Source of the DNA: Candidatus Harrysmithiimonas galli
GTDB taxonomy: Bacteria > Bacillota > Bacilli > CAJFEE01
Direction: 5' to 3'
Assembly (NCBI GenBank): GCA_904373265.1
Contig: CAJFEE010000002.1
Location: forward strand, 62,001 to 126,000
Length of the DNA stretch: 64,000 nucleotides
The notes beneath the pieces were generated by a model, which was not told where the DNA came from, searched no databases, and saw only the letters and a program-made list of their open reading frames with translations. The position numbers and the translations under genes were made by a program. Below, in pieces: positions 9,949 through 18,385 of this stretch. Numbering within the stretch: the first letter of the stretch is position 1; every line of letters starts with the position of its first letter.

Positions 9949-10290
9949 ATGTTTCAAGGAAATACGTTTCAAAAAGGGTGTGGCTGTTACAGCCAAAATC
10001 AAATGATGAACACAACAAATTGTCTGCCAATCCAACCATGCGCTACAAATACGCAAATGCAGACAATGGGAGGATATAACTGTGGAACAAAAACCAATAT
10101 TGCACCACCTGTCTGTCATCCTGTACAAGAAAAAGTGGTGCACACGTATGAAACAACCATTGTGCCACATATTTTCCCAAGCCACACAAAAATGATTCAT
10201 CATCATATGTATCAACTACAAAATCATTATCCGCATACAGTTTCCAATGAAGTGGAACAATGCTGCGTTCAACAAAACTGTGGTTGCTAA
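9949..10290 (+). CDS. cotD: CotD-like inner spore coat protein
   Basis: Protein of 113 residues, rich in Cys, Gln, Asn and His. It shares the CotD core: PPVCHPVQEKVVHTYETT, then VPHIFPSHTKMIHHHMYQ and HYPHT, and ends in Cys-rich CCVQQNCGC. CotD belongs to the inner coat laid down by the mother cell. The start chosen is the second ATG (9949), with AAAGGA at good spacing; the first (9943) is too close. A sigma-K-like promoter lies upstream and a terminator follows. The many cysteines suggest disulfide or metal cross-linking, which is inference. Confidence 0.8.
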   Translation: MFQGNTFQKGCGCYSQNQMMNTTNCLPIQPCATNTQMQTMGGYNCGTKTNIAPPVCHPVQEKVVHTYETTIVPHIFPSHTKMIHHHMYQLQNHYPHTVSNEVEQCCVQQNCGC

Positions 10291-10351
10291 ATTATTTTTT
10301 GTATATGCTTGGAGGAACATTCCTTCATCTCATTCATTGAATGAAACTTTT

Positions 10352-10386
10352 AACAATCCGCTGACCAATAGAGTCAACGGATTGTT
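10352..10386 (+). terminator. Terminator of the cotD-like gene
   Basis: Stem AACAATCCGcTGAC pairing with GTCAaCGGATTGTT (one mismatch) and a 7-nt loop, followed by ATTTATTTA. It begins about 60 nt past the stop. Confidence 0.75.
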
Positions 10387-10547
10387 ATTTATTTACTTGT
10401 AACAATCAAAAACAAAATAAATGACTTTTCGCTTATAGATTCACATACATATTTTGGCACATGACCTATTTCCCCTTTGTCCTTGCATGCATAATTTATA
10501 GAGTATCATATAAATCTTTTTATTTTAAAGAAAGGGTGAGGAGAACA

Positions 10548-11009
10548 ATGACTTACTATCAAAATTTCCAAGGCAGACGAGACAATCCATGCCTATTTTT
10601 TCAAAACCAAAACGGTGGAAATCACGAGGGAGAAAATTGCCAATCTACTTCCAATGGAAATGAGTCTGATACAGAAGGAGTAATCAATGAATCAATCAAC
10701 AGATGTGAATGTACGTGCACTTGCAATTGTAACACAAATTGTGGATGTAACTGTGATAACGCATGTGAACGAATTTGCTTAGATCAATGCCGTTGTCGAT
10801 ATGAACAGCAGGTGCATTGCTGTGAGCAACAATACAAAAGACAGCTGGCTTGTTTACAGCATGACTATGAGTGTTGCTTAGAACGTGCAAAATGTGAATA
10901 TGAACAATGCAAAACTTGCTGTAAATGTCAAAGAAATGATTGTTGTTGCTGCAATTTTGGCAGACGCAATCGTCGCAGGGGCTGGGGTGGAGGATTTTTC
11001 TTTATTTAA
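10548..11009 (+). CDS. Cysteine-rich protein, probable spore coat or crust component
   Basis: A 153-residue protein I cannot assign to a named family. Residues 1-55 are polar and Asn/Gln-rich. Residues about 58-140 are packed with Cys in patterns such as CECTCTCNCNTNCGCNC, CRCRYEQQ, CCEQQYKRQLAC and CCKCQRNDCCCC, and the end is Arg/Gly-rich (RRNRRRGWGGGFFF). There is no signal peptide. The start is the ATG at 10548 after GGTGAGGAG. A CATAATTTA box at 10490 fits a sigma-K -10 element, though its -35 is poor. Its position behind the cotD-like gene and its composition point to the spore surface; metal binding is an alternative. Confidence 0.7.
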   Translation: MTYYQNFQGRRDNPCLFFQNQNGGNHEGENCQSTSNGNESDTEGVINESINRCECTCTCNCNTNCGCNCDNACERICLDQCRCRYEQQVHCCEQQYKRQLACLQHDYECCLERAKCEYEQCKTCCKCQRNDCCCCNFGRRNRRRGWGGGFFFI

Positions 11010-11443
11010 CAAATGTGTCTATCCAAGCATTGTATTTTACAGATTATTTTAGTGCATAGAATTTCCTTTCATTGTTTTACAACAACAATGACCAGAAAAA
11101 TTTATATCAATTTGTATCTTTTTCTTATACTTTCATTAGAAAATATAAGACTTTTTCACACAATATAAAACATGTATGTATGAAAAGCTTGAGATTTTTC
11201 AAAAACTGCTCCTAAATTTTTTATCAAATGAATCTATCCTTCTTAAAAAACAACTAAATCAATAATTTTTCTGATAGCAAACAGAGGATTTCGGTAACCT
11301 TAAACTAACCGAAATTCCTCAATTTTTACTTTTTGAACGTCTTAGTCCTTGTATTTTTCCTAGTTTTTCTAAAAAAACCTAGGAAAAGTTTATTATTCAA
11401 ATTTTATGCATATATAATTCAAAAATTATACATATATTGGTTC
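11010..11443. other. Intergenic stretch with hairpins
   Basis: No coding frame. It holds the terminator at 11285-11332 and a weaker CCTAG-based inverted repeat near 11358-11386. The candidate small RNA starts just to the right. Confidence 0.5.
11285..11332 (+). terminator. Probable terminator of the Cys-rich gene
   Basis: Stem GAGGATTTCGGT pairing with ACCGAAATTCCTC (one bulged base), followed by AATTTTTACTTTTTG. It is 275 nt past the stop, so assignment is tentative. Confidence 0.5.
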
Positions 11444-11471
11444 TTCCATTCTGTAAAATTCATGTTATAAT
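11444..11471 (+). promoter_or_regulatory. Sigma-A-type promoter of a candidate small RNA
   Basis: Consensus -10 TATAAT at 11466-11471 with an extended TG one base upstream; weak -35 (TTCCAT) 16 bp before it. No gene follows on this strand for more than 2 kb. Confidence 0.55.
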
Positions 11472-11477
11472 ACATTA

Positions 11478-11650
11478 TGAAGATGAAACATGATCCTAAT
11501 TAAAATGAAATCATATCATCTTAACCCTTATGGATTGATTGTATTTTGTACCCCCAAATTACAGTCCAGTTCATAGACTCTCTCTCTGTTAAGGACAATT
11601 CCTAAAGGTCCTTAAAAACCGTTAGCTTATGCTAACGGTTTTTGTTTTAT
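11478..11650 (+). ncRNA. Candidate small RNA of about 170 nt
   Basis: A promoter ends at 11471 and a strong terminator ends at 11650, with no ORF of note between. The first 45 nt can fold into a hairpin (AAGATGA with TCATCTT; ATGAT with ATCAT). The middle is single-stranded and contains a C-rich TACCCCCAAATT. A second hairpin pairs TTAAGGAC with GTCCTTAA, and the terminator follows. The C-rich loop recalls target-binding motifs in Gram-positive trans-acting sRNAs. It does not look like 6S, tmRNA or SRP RNA to me. The genes to the right lie on the other strand, so it is not a leader of an annotated gene. Confidence 0.5.
11614..11650 (+). terminator. Strong terminator of the candidate small RNA
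   Basis: AAAAACCGTTAGC pairs perfectly with GCTAACGGTTTTT around a TTAT-type loop, followed by GTTTTATTTT. Confidence 0.8.
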
Positions 11651-11886
11651 TTTACACATACTTCATTCAAGTAAGTAAAAAAACGTTTGAGCAATAAATA
11701 AAAAAATACAGAATTACTTTATACTCCCTTACCAAATATAACAACTCCTTTTTTCTAGTCAGATTCCTCCCTCATAATAAACACTTAAAAAATAATCAAA
11801 TTACACATAATATGTCGATAGCTGATCAAAGCGTATATGAATTATGTAAATACTTATATCACTGCACATGAAAATAATAAATTGGT

Positions 11887-12360
11887 TTAACATAGATTTC
11901 CAAATGCTTGCTGACGTAGCGCTTCATAAATTAACACACAGGCTGTATTGGATAAATTTAAAGAACGAATCTTTTCTGTCATAGGAATCCGCAACGTATT
12001 TTCTTTATATTCTTCAATTAATTCCTTTGGCAAACCTTTCGTTTCTTTTCCAAAAACAAAAAAAATATTCGTCGTAAAATCTGAATAATCACAGTCACTA
12101 TAACATTTTTTTCCAAATTTTGTAATAAAATAAAATTTCCCATCTGGATACTGATCAAATAACTCATTTATGCTGTCATAATATGTAAGATTTACATGTA
12201 CCCAATAGTCTAAACCAGCACGCTTTAACATTTTATCATCGGTTCGAAAGCCTAACGGACGAATTAAATGAAGTGCTGTATCCGTACCTGCACAGGTTCT
12301 TGCAATATTCCCTGTATTTGCCGGAATCTCCGGCTGATATAAAACAACATGAATCGGCAT
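11887..12360 (-). CDS. trmL: tRNA (cytidine/uridine-34-2'-O)-methyltransferase
   Basis: SPOUT-class methyltransferase of 157 residues that methylates the wobble ribose of tRNA-Leu. Landmarks: the N-terminal LYQPEIPANTGNIARTCAGT, the middle block FVFGKETKGLP, and the knot-forming IPMTEKIRSLNLSNTACVLIYEALRQQ. Length matches TrmL (CspR in older Bacillus naming). A ribosome site AAGGAAGG precedes the start. It lies 15 bp after the yhbB-like gene, as cspR and yhbB are neighbours in B. subtilis, so both are probably one transcript. Confidence 0.95.
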   Translation of the reverse strand: MPIHVVLYQPEIPANTGNIARTCAGTDTALHLIRPLGFRTDDKMLKRAGLDYWVHVNLTYYDSINELFDQYPDGKFYFITKFGKKCYSDCDYSDFTTNIFFVFGKETKGLPKELIEEYKENTLRIPMTEKIRSLNLSNTACVLIYEALRQQAFGNLC

Positions 12361-12375
12361 AGTTTTTTCCTTCCT

Positions 12376-13311
12376 TCATATATGAATTTGAATCCATGCA
12401 TATTGAATATTTGGCGTATAAGCAGTTGAATCTGTATAGCTCCAAAAACGTTGTCTACTATTTGTTGTATGTGCATTAACAAATGGCTCACCTTCAGCGT
12501 TTTTATTGACAACAATCGTCGTATGATTAAAGCGACCGTCCCCTTCGAAATCATAACATATAATATCCCCCAGCAACAGTTCCCTCGGATCGGATACAAA
12601 AACACCACGCAAACCACTTTTTGCATGTTTTAAATATAGATAAAGCGCATGGGCAGTTGTCCAAGAATAACTCCAACTCCCATTTCTTATCCACCATCCA
12701 GATGTACGACTTTCTCCATGCATTTTTGCTCCTCCAGCATATAAACATTGTGAAATGAAGTTTGTACAGTCATTTGCAAAAACCGGATAGGCAAAATGGT
12801 GGTCATTCCAGTATCGCTCTGCATACTTTACAGCCGCCAGTGCATCATATCCGCCACGTTGTTGATTGGGCTCGCGCATATGCTGTATTTTTTCTGGTTG
12901 TTTGGAAAAATTTATGTCTTCGTAATTAAAACAATCTATTAATAATAATTGTTCTTCTAAATATCCTTCCTTCTCCATTGATGCATCCTTTATTAGAATC
13001 CCTTTTGTAAAAACTGCACAGTGGCAAAATTGTCCTTCCTCCTGATATATGCAAGATTCTTTTTTCAATAAAAAAGTATAAAAGAGTACATATTCTACCA
13101 CTGTTTCCTCTAAAATTGTGCAAATACGAAGTACACGAAGCTTACATTTCACTTTTAATACTTGAGTATCCAAACTTTTATATTGGATTTTCTTCTTGAA
13201 AAAAAAACGAGCCACAGCATAATTTTCCATGAAACTACTTTCCTGTACATCAGAAAACAAAACATCCATACTATGTTCAATCGTCTGCCGCAATGCATTT
13301 TTATAAAACAT
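12376..13311 (-). CDS. yhbB: YhbB-like protein with putative amidase domain (Amidase_6)
   Basis: A 311-residue protein. The N-terminal 135 residues are a poorly conserved region; the C-terminal part is the Amidase_6 (CHAP/NlpC-like) domain with YDALAAVKYAERYWN, FANDCTNFISQCLYAGG (catalytic Cys expected in NDCTNF), GDIICYDFEGDGRFNHTTIVV (catalytic His expected in NHTT) and NAHTTN. No signal peptide is visible. In B. subtilis the homologue is linked to sporulation, which is recalled and not shown here. GGAGG precedes the start. Substrate and cellular role are unknown; peptidoglycan or protein cross-link cleavage is the likeliest class. Confidence 0.85.
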   Translation of the reverse strand: MFYKNALRQTIEHSMDVLFSDVQESSFMENYAVARFFFKKKIQYKSLDTQVLKVKCKLRVLRICTILEETVVEYVLFYTFLLKKESCIYQEEGQFCHCAVFTKGILIKDASMEKEGYLEEQLLLIDCFNYEDINFSKQPEKIQHMREPNQQRGGYDALAAVKYAERYWNDHHFAYPVFANDCTNFISQCLYAGGAKMHGESRTSGWWIRNGSWSYSWTTAHALYLYLKHAKSGLRGVFVSDPRELLLGDIICYDFEGDGRFNHTTIVVNKNAEGEPFVNAHTTNSRQRFWSYTDSTAYTPNIQYAWIQIHI

Positions 13312-13899
13312 TATCTTTTCCTCCCATCTCTGTATGAGTGTATGAAAAAGACCTTGTCTATATGGATACTATTTCTGGAATTTTCTCAGAAAGTTCTTGG
13401 CACGACTTTTTTTACTAAATCATCAGTTTTATTATAAATTTATCATAAAATATTATAAAATTAAATTTTAATAAAATAACCTAACTTTAAATATACATGC
13501 ATCAAACAATCTGCACCGTATCGCCTTCTAAAGCAACTGCACACCAAAAGGATCGCTTACCAAATCTTTTCTTTATCCAACAACTAAAATTCTTAGTATA
13601 AATCACGATTTATTTCATCTTATACTTTACTTATGAAAAGATAAACAAAACGCAATGGCAATCATGAATTTAACACTTAATAGAAAAATTTCAAATTAAC
13701 TCTTTTCCCAATATCATGTAATTTAAGAATGAAGTCAAATATTCATTTATTCTTTTCAATTTTTTCTGATCTAAAGGGAATTCCTGTCAATTGGATAAAT
13801 GGAAATTTTTTTAACATACACAGTAAAACGCATGCTTTCGTATCTGGAATTGATCTAAAATGTCCGTTCATCCGCATAAGAATTCATTTGTACAATAAG
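13312..13899. other. Intergenic stretch
   Basis: AT-rich and without a credible gene. A plus-strand open frame at 13729-14016 has no ribosome site, has atypical composition and overlaps the strong minus-strand terminator and promoter described next. Confidence 0.45.
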
Positions 13900-13963
13900 A
13901 AAAAACGCAATGCCCCGTTTAACTCGAAACGAAACACTGCGTTGGTAACAAATTTATCTCACG
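13894..13963 (-). ncRNA. Candidate small RNA of about 70 nt
   Basis: On the minus strand a near-consensus promoter (13970-13998) is followed within 20 nt by about 20 unpaired bases and then the 15-bp terminator stem. There is no room for a protein. It is located after the terminator of the upstream DUF1269 gene, so it is likely an independent transcript. Family not recognised. Confidence 0.5.
13900..13941 (-). terminator. 15-bp terminator stem
   Basis: CGCAGTGTTTCGTTT pairs with AAACGGGGCATTGCG (four G-T wobbles) around a 6-nt loop, followed by TTTTTTC on the minus strand. Confidence 0.75.
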
Positions 13964-13969
13964 AAAGTA

Positions 13970-13998
13970 AGTATAGCATGTCTATTCTAAAAGCACAA
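13970..13998 (-). promoter_or_regulatory. Near-consensus sigma-A promoter
   Basis: TTGTGC, a 17-bp spacer ending in an extended TGC, then TATACT. It points at the short terminator-ended stretch at 13963-13894 and at no ORF. Confidence 0.65.
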
Positions 13999-14040
13999 CC
14001 TCTTCTTTACAAATAATGAAAGAAAATGTTTGTTTTTGTA

Positions 14041-14066
14041 GAAAAAGCAGGTAAAAAATTACCCGC
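14041..14066 (-). terminator. Terminator of the DUF1269-type gene
   Basis: GCGGGTAA pairs with TTACCTGC around a 4-nt loop, then TTTTTC. About 30 nt past the stop. Confidence 0.75.
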
Positions 14067-14097
14067 TATCATAACATGGAAATATGAAATAATTTAA

Positions 14098-14721
14098 TTA
14101 TTCGGATTTAATTTTTTTCTTAATTTGCTCAAATTTTTGTTTGATCTCCTGCTTTTTTTCTTCAATTGACTGCTTACGTTTCTCAGATTTTTGGCTTCTA
14201 AGTGTTTTACGCAACTGATCCGCCAATTGCTTTCGAATCATATCTGCTTCCTCAACCTCTTGTTTAATAACTGCAGCGTCCCAACGCAGCGTTGTCGTAT
14301 CAAAAGCTGAAAGTTTCGCATCCAAGAAAGCTTCATTTGTTTCCTGAACCAGTAACATTAACGCTACATCACCATCTTCCAAGCGATTGGCCACATTTTC
14401 TAATAGCGAAGCGTTTTCCATCTTGTCATCTAGATCTGAATTTGCACCGATTAATAATCCAATGCCACCGCCAAGAAGCATCCCAAATGGGCCACCTAGA
14501 ATACCAATTAAGCTACCAAGCAAACCACCTTTTATGGAATCATCCATTGTTTCAATACCAGTATCAAAAGCATCACAAGAAGTTAATTGTCCATTTTCTT
14601 TCTTTATAATTACCGCCTGAGAAATCGTATAAGATTGATTGCTTGGATCCCTTTTCAATTCAGAAAATGCTTGATAAGCCTGACTCTCCACACGAAAAAT
14701 TGACATCATAATATTTTCCAT
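14098..14721 (-). CDS. DUF1269-like membrane protein
   Basis: Protein of 207 residues. The N-terminal half is a ferredoxin-like domain (FRVESQAYQAFSELKRD, SQAVIIKKENG). Then comes a Gly-rich hydrophobic stretch (GGLLGSLIGILGGPFGMLLG and GGGIGLLIGA, about residues 72-100), as in DUF1269 and heat-induced YflT-like stress proteins. After a second domain (GDVALMLLVQE) the tail, about residues 160-207, is a charged Lys/Glu helix, probably coiled coil. Start: ATG at 14721 after GGGAGGAAT. Function is unknown to me; a membrane-associated stress role is a guess from the family. Confidence 0.75.
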   Translation of the reverse strand: MENIMMSIFRVESQAYQAFSELKRDPSNQSYTISQAVIIKKENGQLTSCDAFDTGIETMDDSIKGGLLGSLIGILGGPFGMLLGGGIGLLIGANSDLDDKMENASLLENVANRLEDGDVALMLLVQETNEAFLDAKLSAFDTTTLRWDAAVIKQEVEEADMIRKQLADQLRKTLRSQKSEKRKQSIEEKKQEIKQKFEQIKKKIKSE

Positions 14722-14844
14722 TTGTATTCCTCCCATAGTAAATAATAAATTTAGCCTCATCTTTCACAAAGTAAAATCATATATTACTTCACACTTCAAT
14801 TTTAATACGTAAAAATTTGATTTTCAAATCGCACAAGCTTTATT

Positions 14845-15963
14845 TTATACTTTTGTTTCCAATGAGACAACCTTATCTACTGGGATATAAATCTTCAATT
14901 TCTCTTTATAAATACGAGCGGTTTCTCCAGACTGCTTTTGTTCAAATTGATAAGCCAAAATAAAATCATCTGTACCTACTCCAATCACTTTATAATCCAC
15001 ACGAATTTTTCCAAAAATATCGCTTTCACAATGAATCTCTTTTAACAAATAGGTTTCATTTAAAGTATGCAATTTAAATGTCCGCTTCTTTTGATCTTGA
15101 ATCAATTGTAAATGCCATCCTTCATTTTTTGTATCTTGTAAATCAAATGTATCCTGATTCGCATACAAAATCAGCGCATCAATTCTGTCTATTCTGACAT
15201 AAATGGTCTGAACCTGTTGTAAAGTCTCCGCATCTTTGGCATCATTCCATATATGCAGCGCAATAATTTGATCTTTCATTTCACCAATTTTCACATGGTT
15301 CATCTGTACCTTTTCTTTCTGATAGGCTGGAATCTCACAATTTGGATCATGGAAACCAAAATGATAACCATAATTTTGACCGTTCACGCGCACACCATAT
15401 ATTTCTGTATTTTCCAAGTGCTTTAATCTGGTTTGAAAATCCATCTGCTCTGTATTATTTTCTCCTGATTCATCATGATACTCTGTATGTCTGTCCTCTG
15501 TATCATGCAAATCAGACCGTTCAATATCCATGGGTGGTATATATAGATTCTTATCCTCATAACGATTTTCAACATAGATAACACGTGGCGATGAAGGTAG
15601 CACATTTTCTTGCTCTGGTAGATCTGAAAACCCAAAATGATCAGTATTTGAAAAATGGCATGCAGTGTGTGTATTTCGTAATGATGCTGTCATACCCAAG
15701 TGAGCATCTGGAAAAAAGGCTTGAAAAGACGGATGTCCAGCAGTTGCTTCATTTGCATACCAAAGAGCATGTGGAGTTGGAAAAGTTTGTCTGTAGTTTG
15801 GATTTGAAAAAGACGGGTCAAAAACAAATGGCGCACGACCGTTATGATAAAAATCTTGCAGACAATTTAATGGCTGCATATTTAAATTTTCTTGTTGTGA
15901 CAAGATGGAGGGCGCTTGATTTTCTTTTTTATTTTTTTTACCAAATAATTTTTTTAACATCAT
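14845..15963 (-). CDS. Hypothetical protein with disordered N-terminus
   Basis: A 372-residue protein I do not recognise. It begins with a Lys-rich stretch (LKKLFGKKNKKENQ), is low in structure and rich in Pro, His, Asn and acidic residues to about residue 175, and then has a regular, probably beta-rich domain to the end (GVRVNGQNYGYHFGFHD, QTIYVRIDRIDALILYANQ, IYIPVDKVVSLET). No signal peptide, membrane helix or catalytic motif is seen. The many His and aromatic residues resemble spore coat or morphogenetic proteins, but this is composition only. The ribosome site is GAGAGGGATGA. It lies between two membrane-protein genes with no overlap. Confidence 0.6.
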   Translation of the reverse strand: MMLKKLFGKKNKKENQAPSILSQQENLNMQPLNCLQDFYHNGRAPFVFDPSFSNPNYRQTFPTPHALWYANEATAGHPSFQAFFPDAHLGMTASLRNTHTACHFSNTDHFGFSDLPEQENVLPSSPRVIYVENRYEDKNLYIPPMDIERSDLHDTEDRHTEYHDESGENNTEQMDFQTRLKHLENTEIYGVRVNGQNYGYHFGFHDPNCEIPAYQKEKVQMNHVKIGEMKDQIIALHIWNDAKDAETLQQVQTIYVRIDRIDALILYANQDTFDLQDTKNEGWHLQLIQDQKKRTFKLHTLNETYLLKEIHCESDIFGKIRVDYKVIGVGTDDFILAYQFEQKQSGETARIYKEKLKIYIPVDKVVSLETKV

Positions 15964-16036
15964 TCATCCCTCTCCCTTTTCCATTCTGTTTGCAGTATAT
16001 GAAAAAGGAAAAGCCAAGGGTGCAAAAACCTATTAT

Positions 16037-16098
16037 AAAAACGCCGAGAAATTTATATTTTGACAAAAATAGTTGTCAAAATAGATCTCGACGCTTTT
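16037..16098 (-). terminator. Terminator of the 594-residue membrane protein gene
   Basis: Long hairpin: AAAAGCGTCGAG pairs with CTCGGCGTTTTT and an inner TATTTTGACAA pairs with TTGTCAAAATA. The outer arm ends in a T-run on the minus strand. It starts 40 nt past the stop. Confidence 0.75.
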
Positions 16099-16139
16099 AC
16101 AATGTATATCGCCCAAACAATATCTGACTTCATTATATA

Positions 16140-17924
16140 TTATTTTGCTTCAGTTAATCCCTTTGAATCTACTTCAGATTCATTTTTACTTTCAGACTCG
16201 GATGCTTGATCTTTTATTCCCTCGTTTTGAGCCGCATTTGGCAAATGAGTGGCATCCTCTTTTTGCAATGCATTTTGCTGTTCCTGAATCGTCAAATTTT
16301 CAAAAGTTGAAATCGTAATTGTATCCAACAAATCTTCAATATACGTAATTTTTACTCGATCTCCAGCTTTGGCAAGTGCAATCGTTTGATTTTTCTCAGT
16401 TGTACCAATAAAAGTAATCGGATTGCCTTCCAAAGTAAACAAATAAATGGTTGTATCGTTTTTCATTACCATTCCGATTCGATCAATTGTTCCTTCCAAT
16501 TCGACCTGCATTGCATTTTCTAAAAAATTTAATCCCGAATCACGTGATAAAATCTCAACATAATCATCATAAGCTTGCTGAAGTGTTTCACCAACACCAA
16601 CCACATTGTAATTTTCCACATTTACAAAAGCATAGCTCTTAATTAGACCTTTTTTATCAAGCAATGTAATAAAATAAGTTGGTTGTTTTTGTAAATTAAT
16701 TAAAATCGGATAGGTACCTCGATAGCCATATTGTTGCACTTTGCCTTCTGCTGAGGTAACACCAGCTGATTCAATAGCACCTGTCACTTTATACATCGTC
16801 GTTTCGCCCGTGCGTGTATTTGTTAAATAAAACCCAACTAGACTCTCATCACGATTCACAGAGGTTACACCGGAATAATAGAAACACTCACTTCCGTTAT
16901 AAAGCACTTGCATTCCTTCTGTCAAACGTACTTTATCCTTATTGCTAAAGTTAAATGGCCCGTGAACCAGCATACCGTAATCTTGTAAATGCTCCGTTAC
17001 AACACTTTTAGGTTGAATTCGATCGACCCATTCTGGCGTATCTTCTACCGAATATTTTTTTGTTTCACCTGTCTGAACATCAACAATCAAAGTACCAACA
17101 ATTTTATTTCCGCCAAGGACAACACTTTTCTCATAAAGTGAAACAATCCAGTATGGGCGACCACTGTCATCCAATTCAAATGAGTAATTTTGAATGCCAA
17201 GCTTATTTTCTTGACCAAACACATAGCGGTTGATTTCTGAGCCCAAATAAGCACTTTCCAAATATTTTAAGTTCAGTGGTTTACCATCTAACTCTGTAAC
17301 CAAGCGCGCATCATTTTCCTTAGTTGCATTTACCATTAAGTATCCTGGCGTACCAGAACGATTTTGAAACCATTTAAAAAATCCAGCATGCTCAAGCGGT
17401 GCAACATAAAATAATTCCCCGGCAATTTGCTGCAAAGTGAAATTTCCAGCAACAACTTGCGAACCAAGTGATGCAATTTCACCGAGCTTTTTCTCTCCTA
17501 GATTTCTAGCCAAATCGGCATGAATGATTGGCAGTTTATTTAAGTCAACAAGCTGCAAATCAGTTTCAAATGTTTCCTCCTGGATTTCTCCTGCCAGCGC
17601 ACGCAGCTTTTCATACTGGAAAATACTGGAAGAATAAAGCGGAATGGCAAGTGCAATGAGTAAAATAATAACGGATAACACCAAACCTCGTTTTGCACCC
17701 AACCAAAATGGTAGCAATAAAAAAGCGTTGACCACAATAAATACAGAAGCAATCGGAAATAAAAATGTCCAATCATATGGAATATATAACAAAAATTTAT
17801 TTGCCAAGACAAACACAAGTAATAAGATCACATCAATAATCAAAACCGTTTTTATCATGACCCTCTTTGCATTTTTTGGCATGGAAAAATTAAAACCTTC
17901 AAATCCTCCCATTGTTTTCTTCAA
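16140..17924 (-). CDS. Membrane-anchored protein with large extracytoplasmic domain
   Basis: 594 residues. Three N-terminal membrane helices (about residues 23-43, 50-72 and 78-101) are followed by a large soluble region with repeated beta-type segments (YLMVNATKEND, YWIVSLYEKSVVLGG, GTLIVDVQTGETKKY, YSGVTSVNRDESLVGF). An Ala/Glu/Ser-rich acidic tail of about 45 residues closes it. It binds no motif I can name; related proteins are loosely annotated as cell-shape or hypothetical proteins. The start is a TTG at 17924, seven bases after AAGGAGGG. It is alone in its transcript and has its own terminator. Confidence 0.65.
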   Translation of the reverse strand: MKKTMGGFEGFNFSMPKNAKRVMIKTVLIIDVILLLVFVLANKFLLYIPYDWTFLFPIASVFIVVNAFLLLPFWLGAKRGLVLSVIILLIALAIPLYSSSIFQYEKLRALAGEIQEETFETDLQLVDLNKLPIIHADLARNLGEKKLGEIASLGSQVVAGNFTLQQIAGELFYVAPLEHAGFFKWFQNRSGTPGYLMVNATKENDARLVTELDGKPLNLKYLESAYLGSEINRYVFGQENKLGIQNYSFELDDSGRPYWIVSLYEKSVVLGGNKIVGTLIVDVQTGETKKYSVEDTPEWVDRIQPKSVVTEHLQDYGMLVHGPFNFSNKDKVRLTEGMQVLYNGSECFYYSGVTSVNRDESLVGFYLTNTRTGETTMYKVTGAIESAGVTSAEGKVQQYGYRGTYPILINLQKQPTYFITLLDKKGLIKSYAFVNVENYNVVGVGETLQQAYDDYVEILSRDSGLNFLENAMQVELEGTIDRIGMVMKNDTTIYLFTLEGNPITFIGTTEKNQTIALAKAGDRVKITYIEDLLDTITISTFENLTIQEQQNALQKEDATHLPNAAQNEGIKDQASESESKNESEVDSKGLTEAK

Positions 17925-18385
17925 ATAAATTCCCTCCTTCAGTACTACCTCTTAATTATAGCAAAGTTTTATATGCATGATCTATTTCTAACATAAGAAA
18001 ATGATAACAAATAGAAGATTTATTGATCCTCTTGTAAACTGAAACAAATAACTTTTATTTATGCAAAAAAGCATCTTTCAGATAAAATTCAAGCTAATAA
18101 AACTCAAATTCAACCTGAAGAAGATGCTTTTTACAGAAAAATCGGCTCATTTATATGAAATCAGAAAAATTTACTTTCAAACTTTATTGAATCAATGGAC
18201 TCAATACATGATTCCAATCACTTGAATTAAGAGTGACAAGCCCAAAATCATTCTTCTACAATAAATTTTTCACCTGCCATATTTTTCGCTACAAAACTCT
18301 TTTTCCATTTACATCCAGATATTCTAAATAAAAATAATTATTGATAAATCAGACAATTAGGCTGTTAGAATACTATAAATACATC
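17925..18385. other. Intergenic stretch of 460 bp
   Basis: No gene. It contains the inverted repeat at 18064-18133. Confidence 0.45.
18064..18133. terminator. Long-loop hairpin, possible terminator
   Basis: AAAAAGCATCTTTCAG and CTGAAGAAGATGCTTTTT are complementary apart from two bases; the loop is about 35 nt. T-runs flank both ends, so it could act in either direction. It is 250 nt past the M23 hydrolase gene. Confidence 0.45.

Noticed and set aside
13729-14016. Plus-strand open frame of 95 codons
   Set aside because: No ribosome site, composition unlike the genes around it, and it overlaps a strong minus-strand promoter and terminator.
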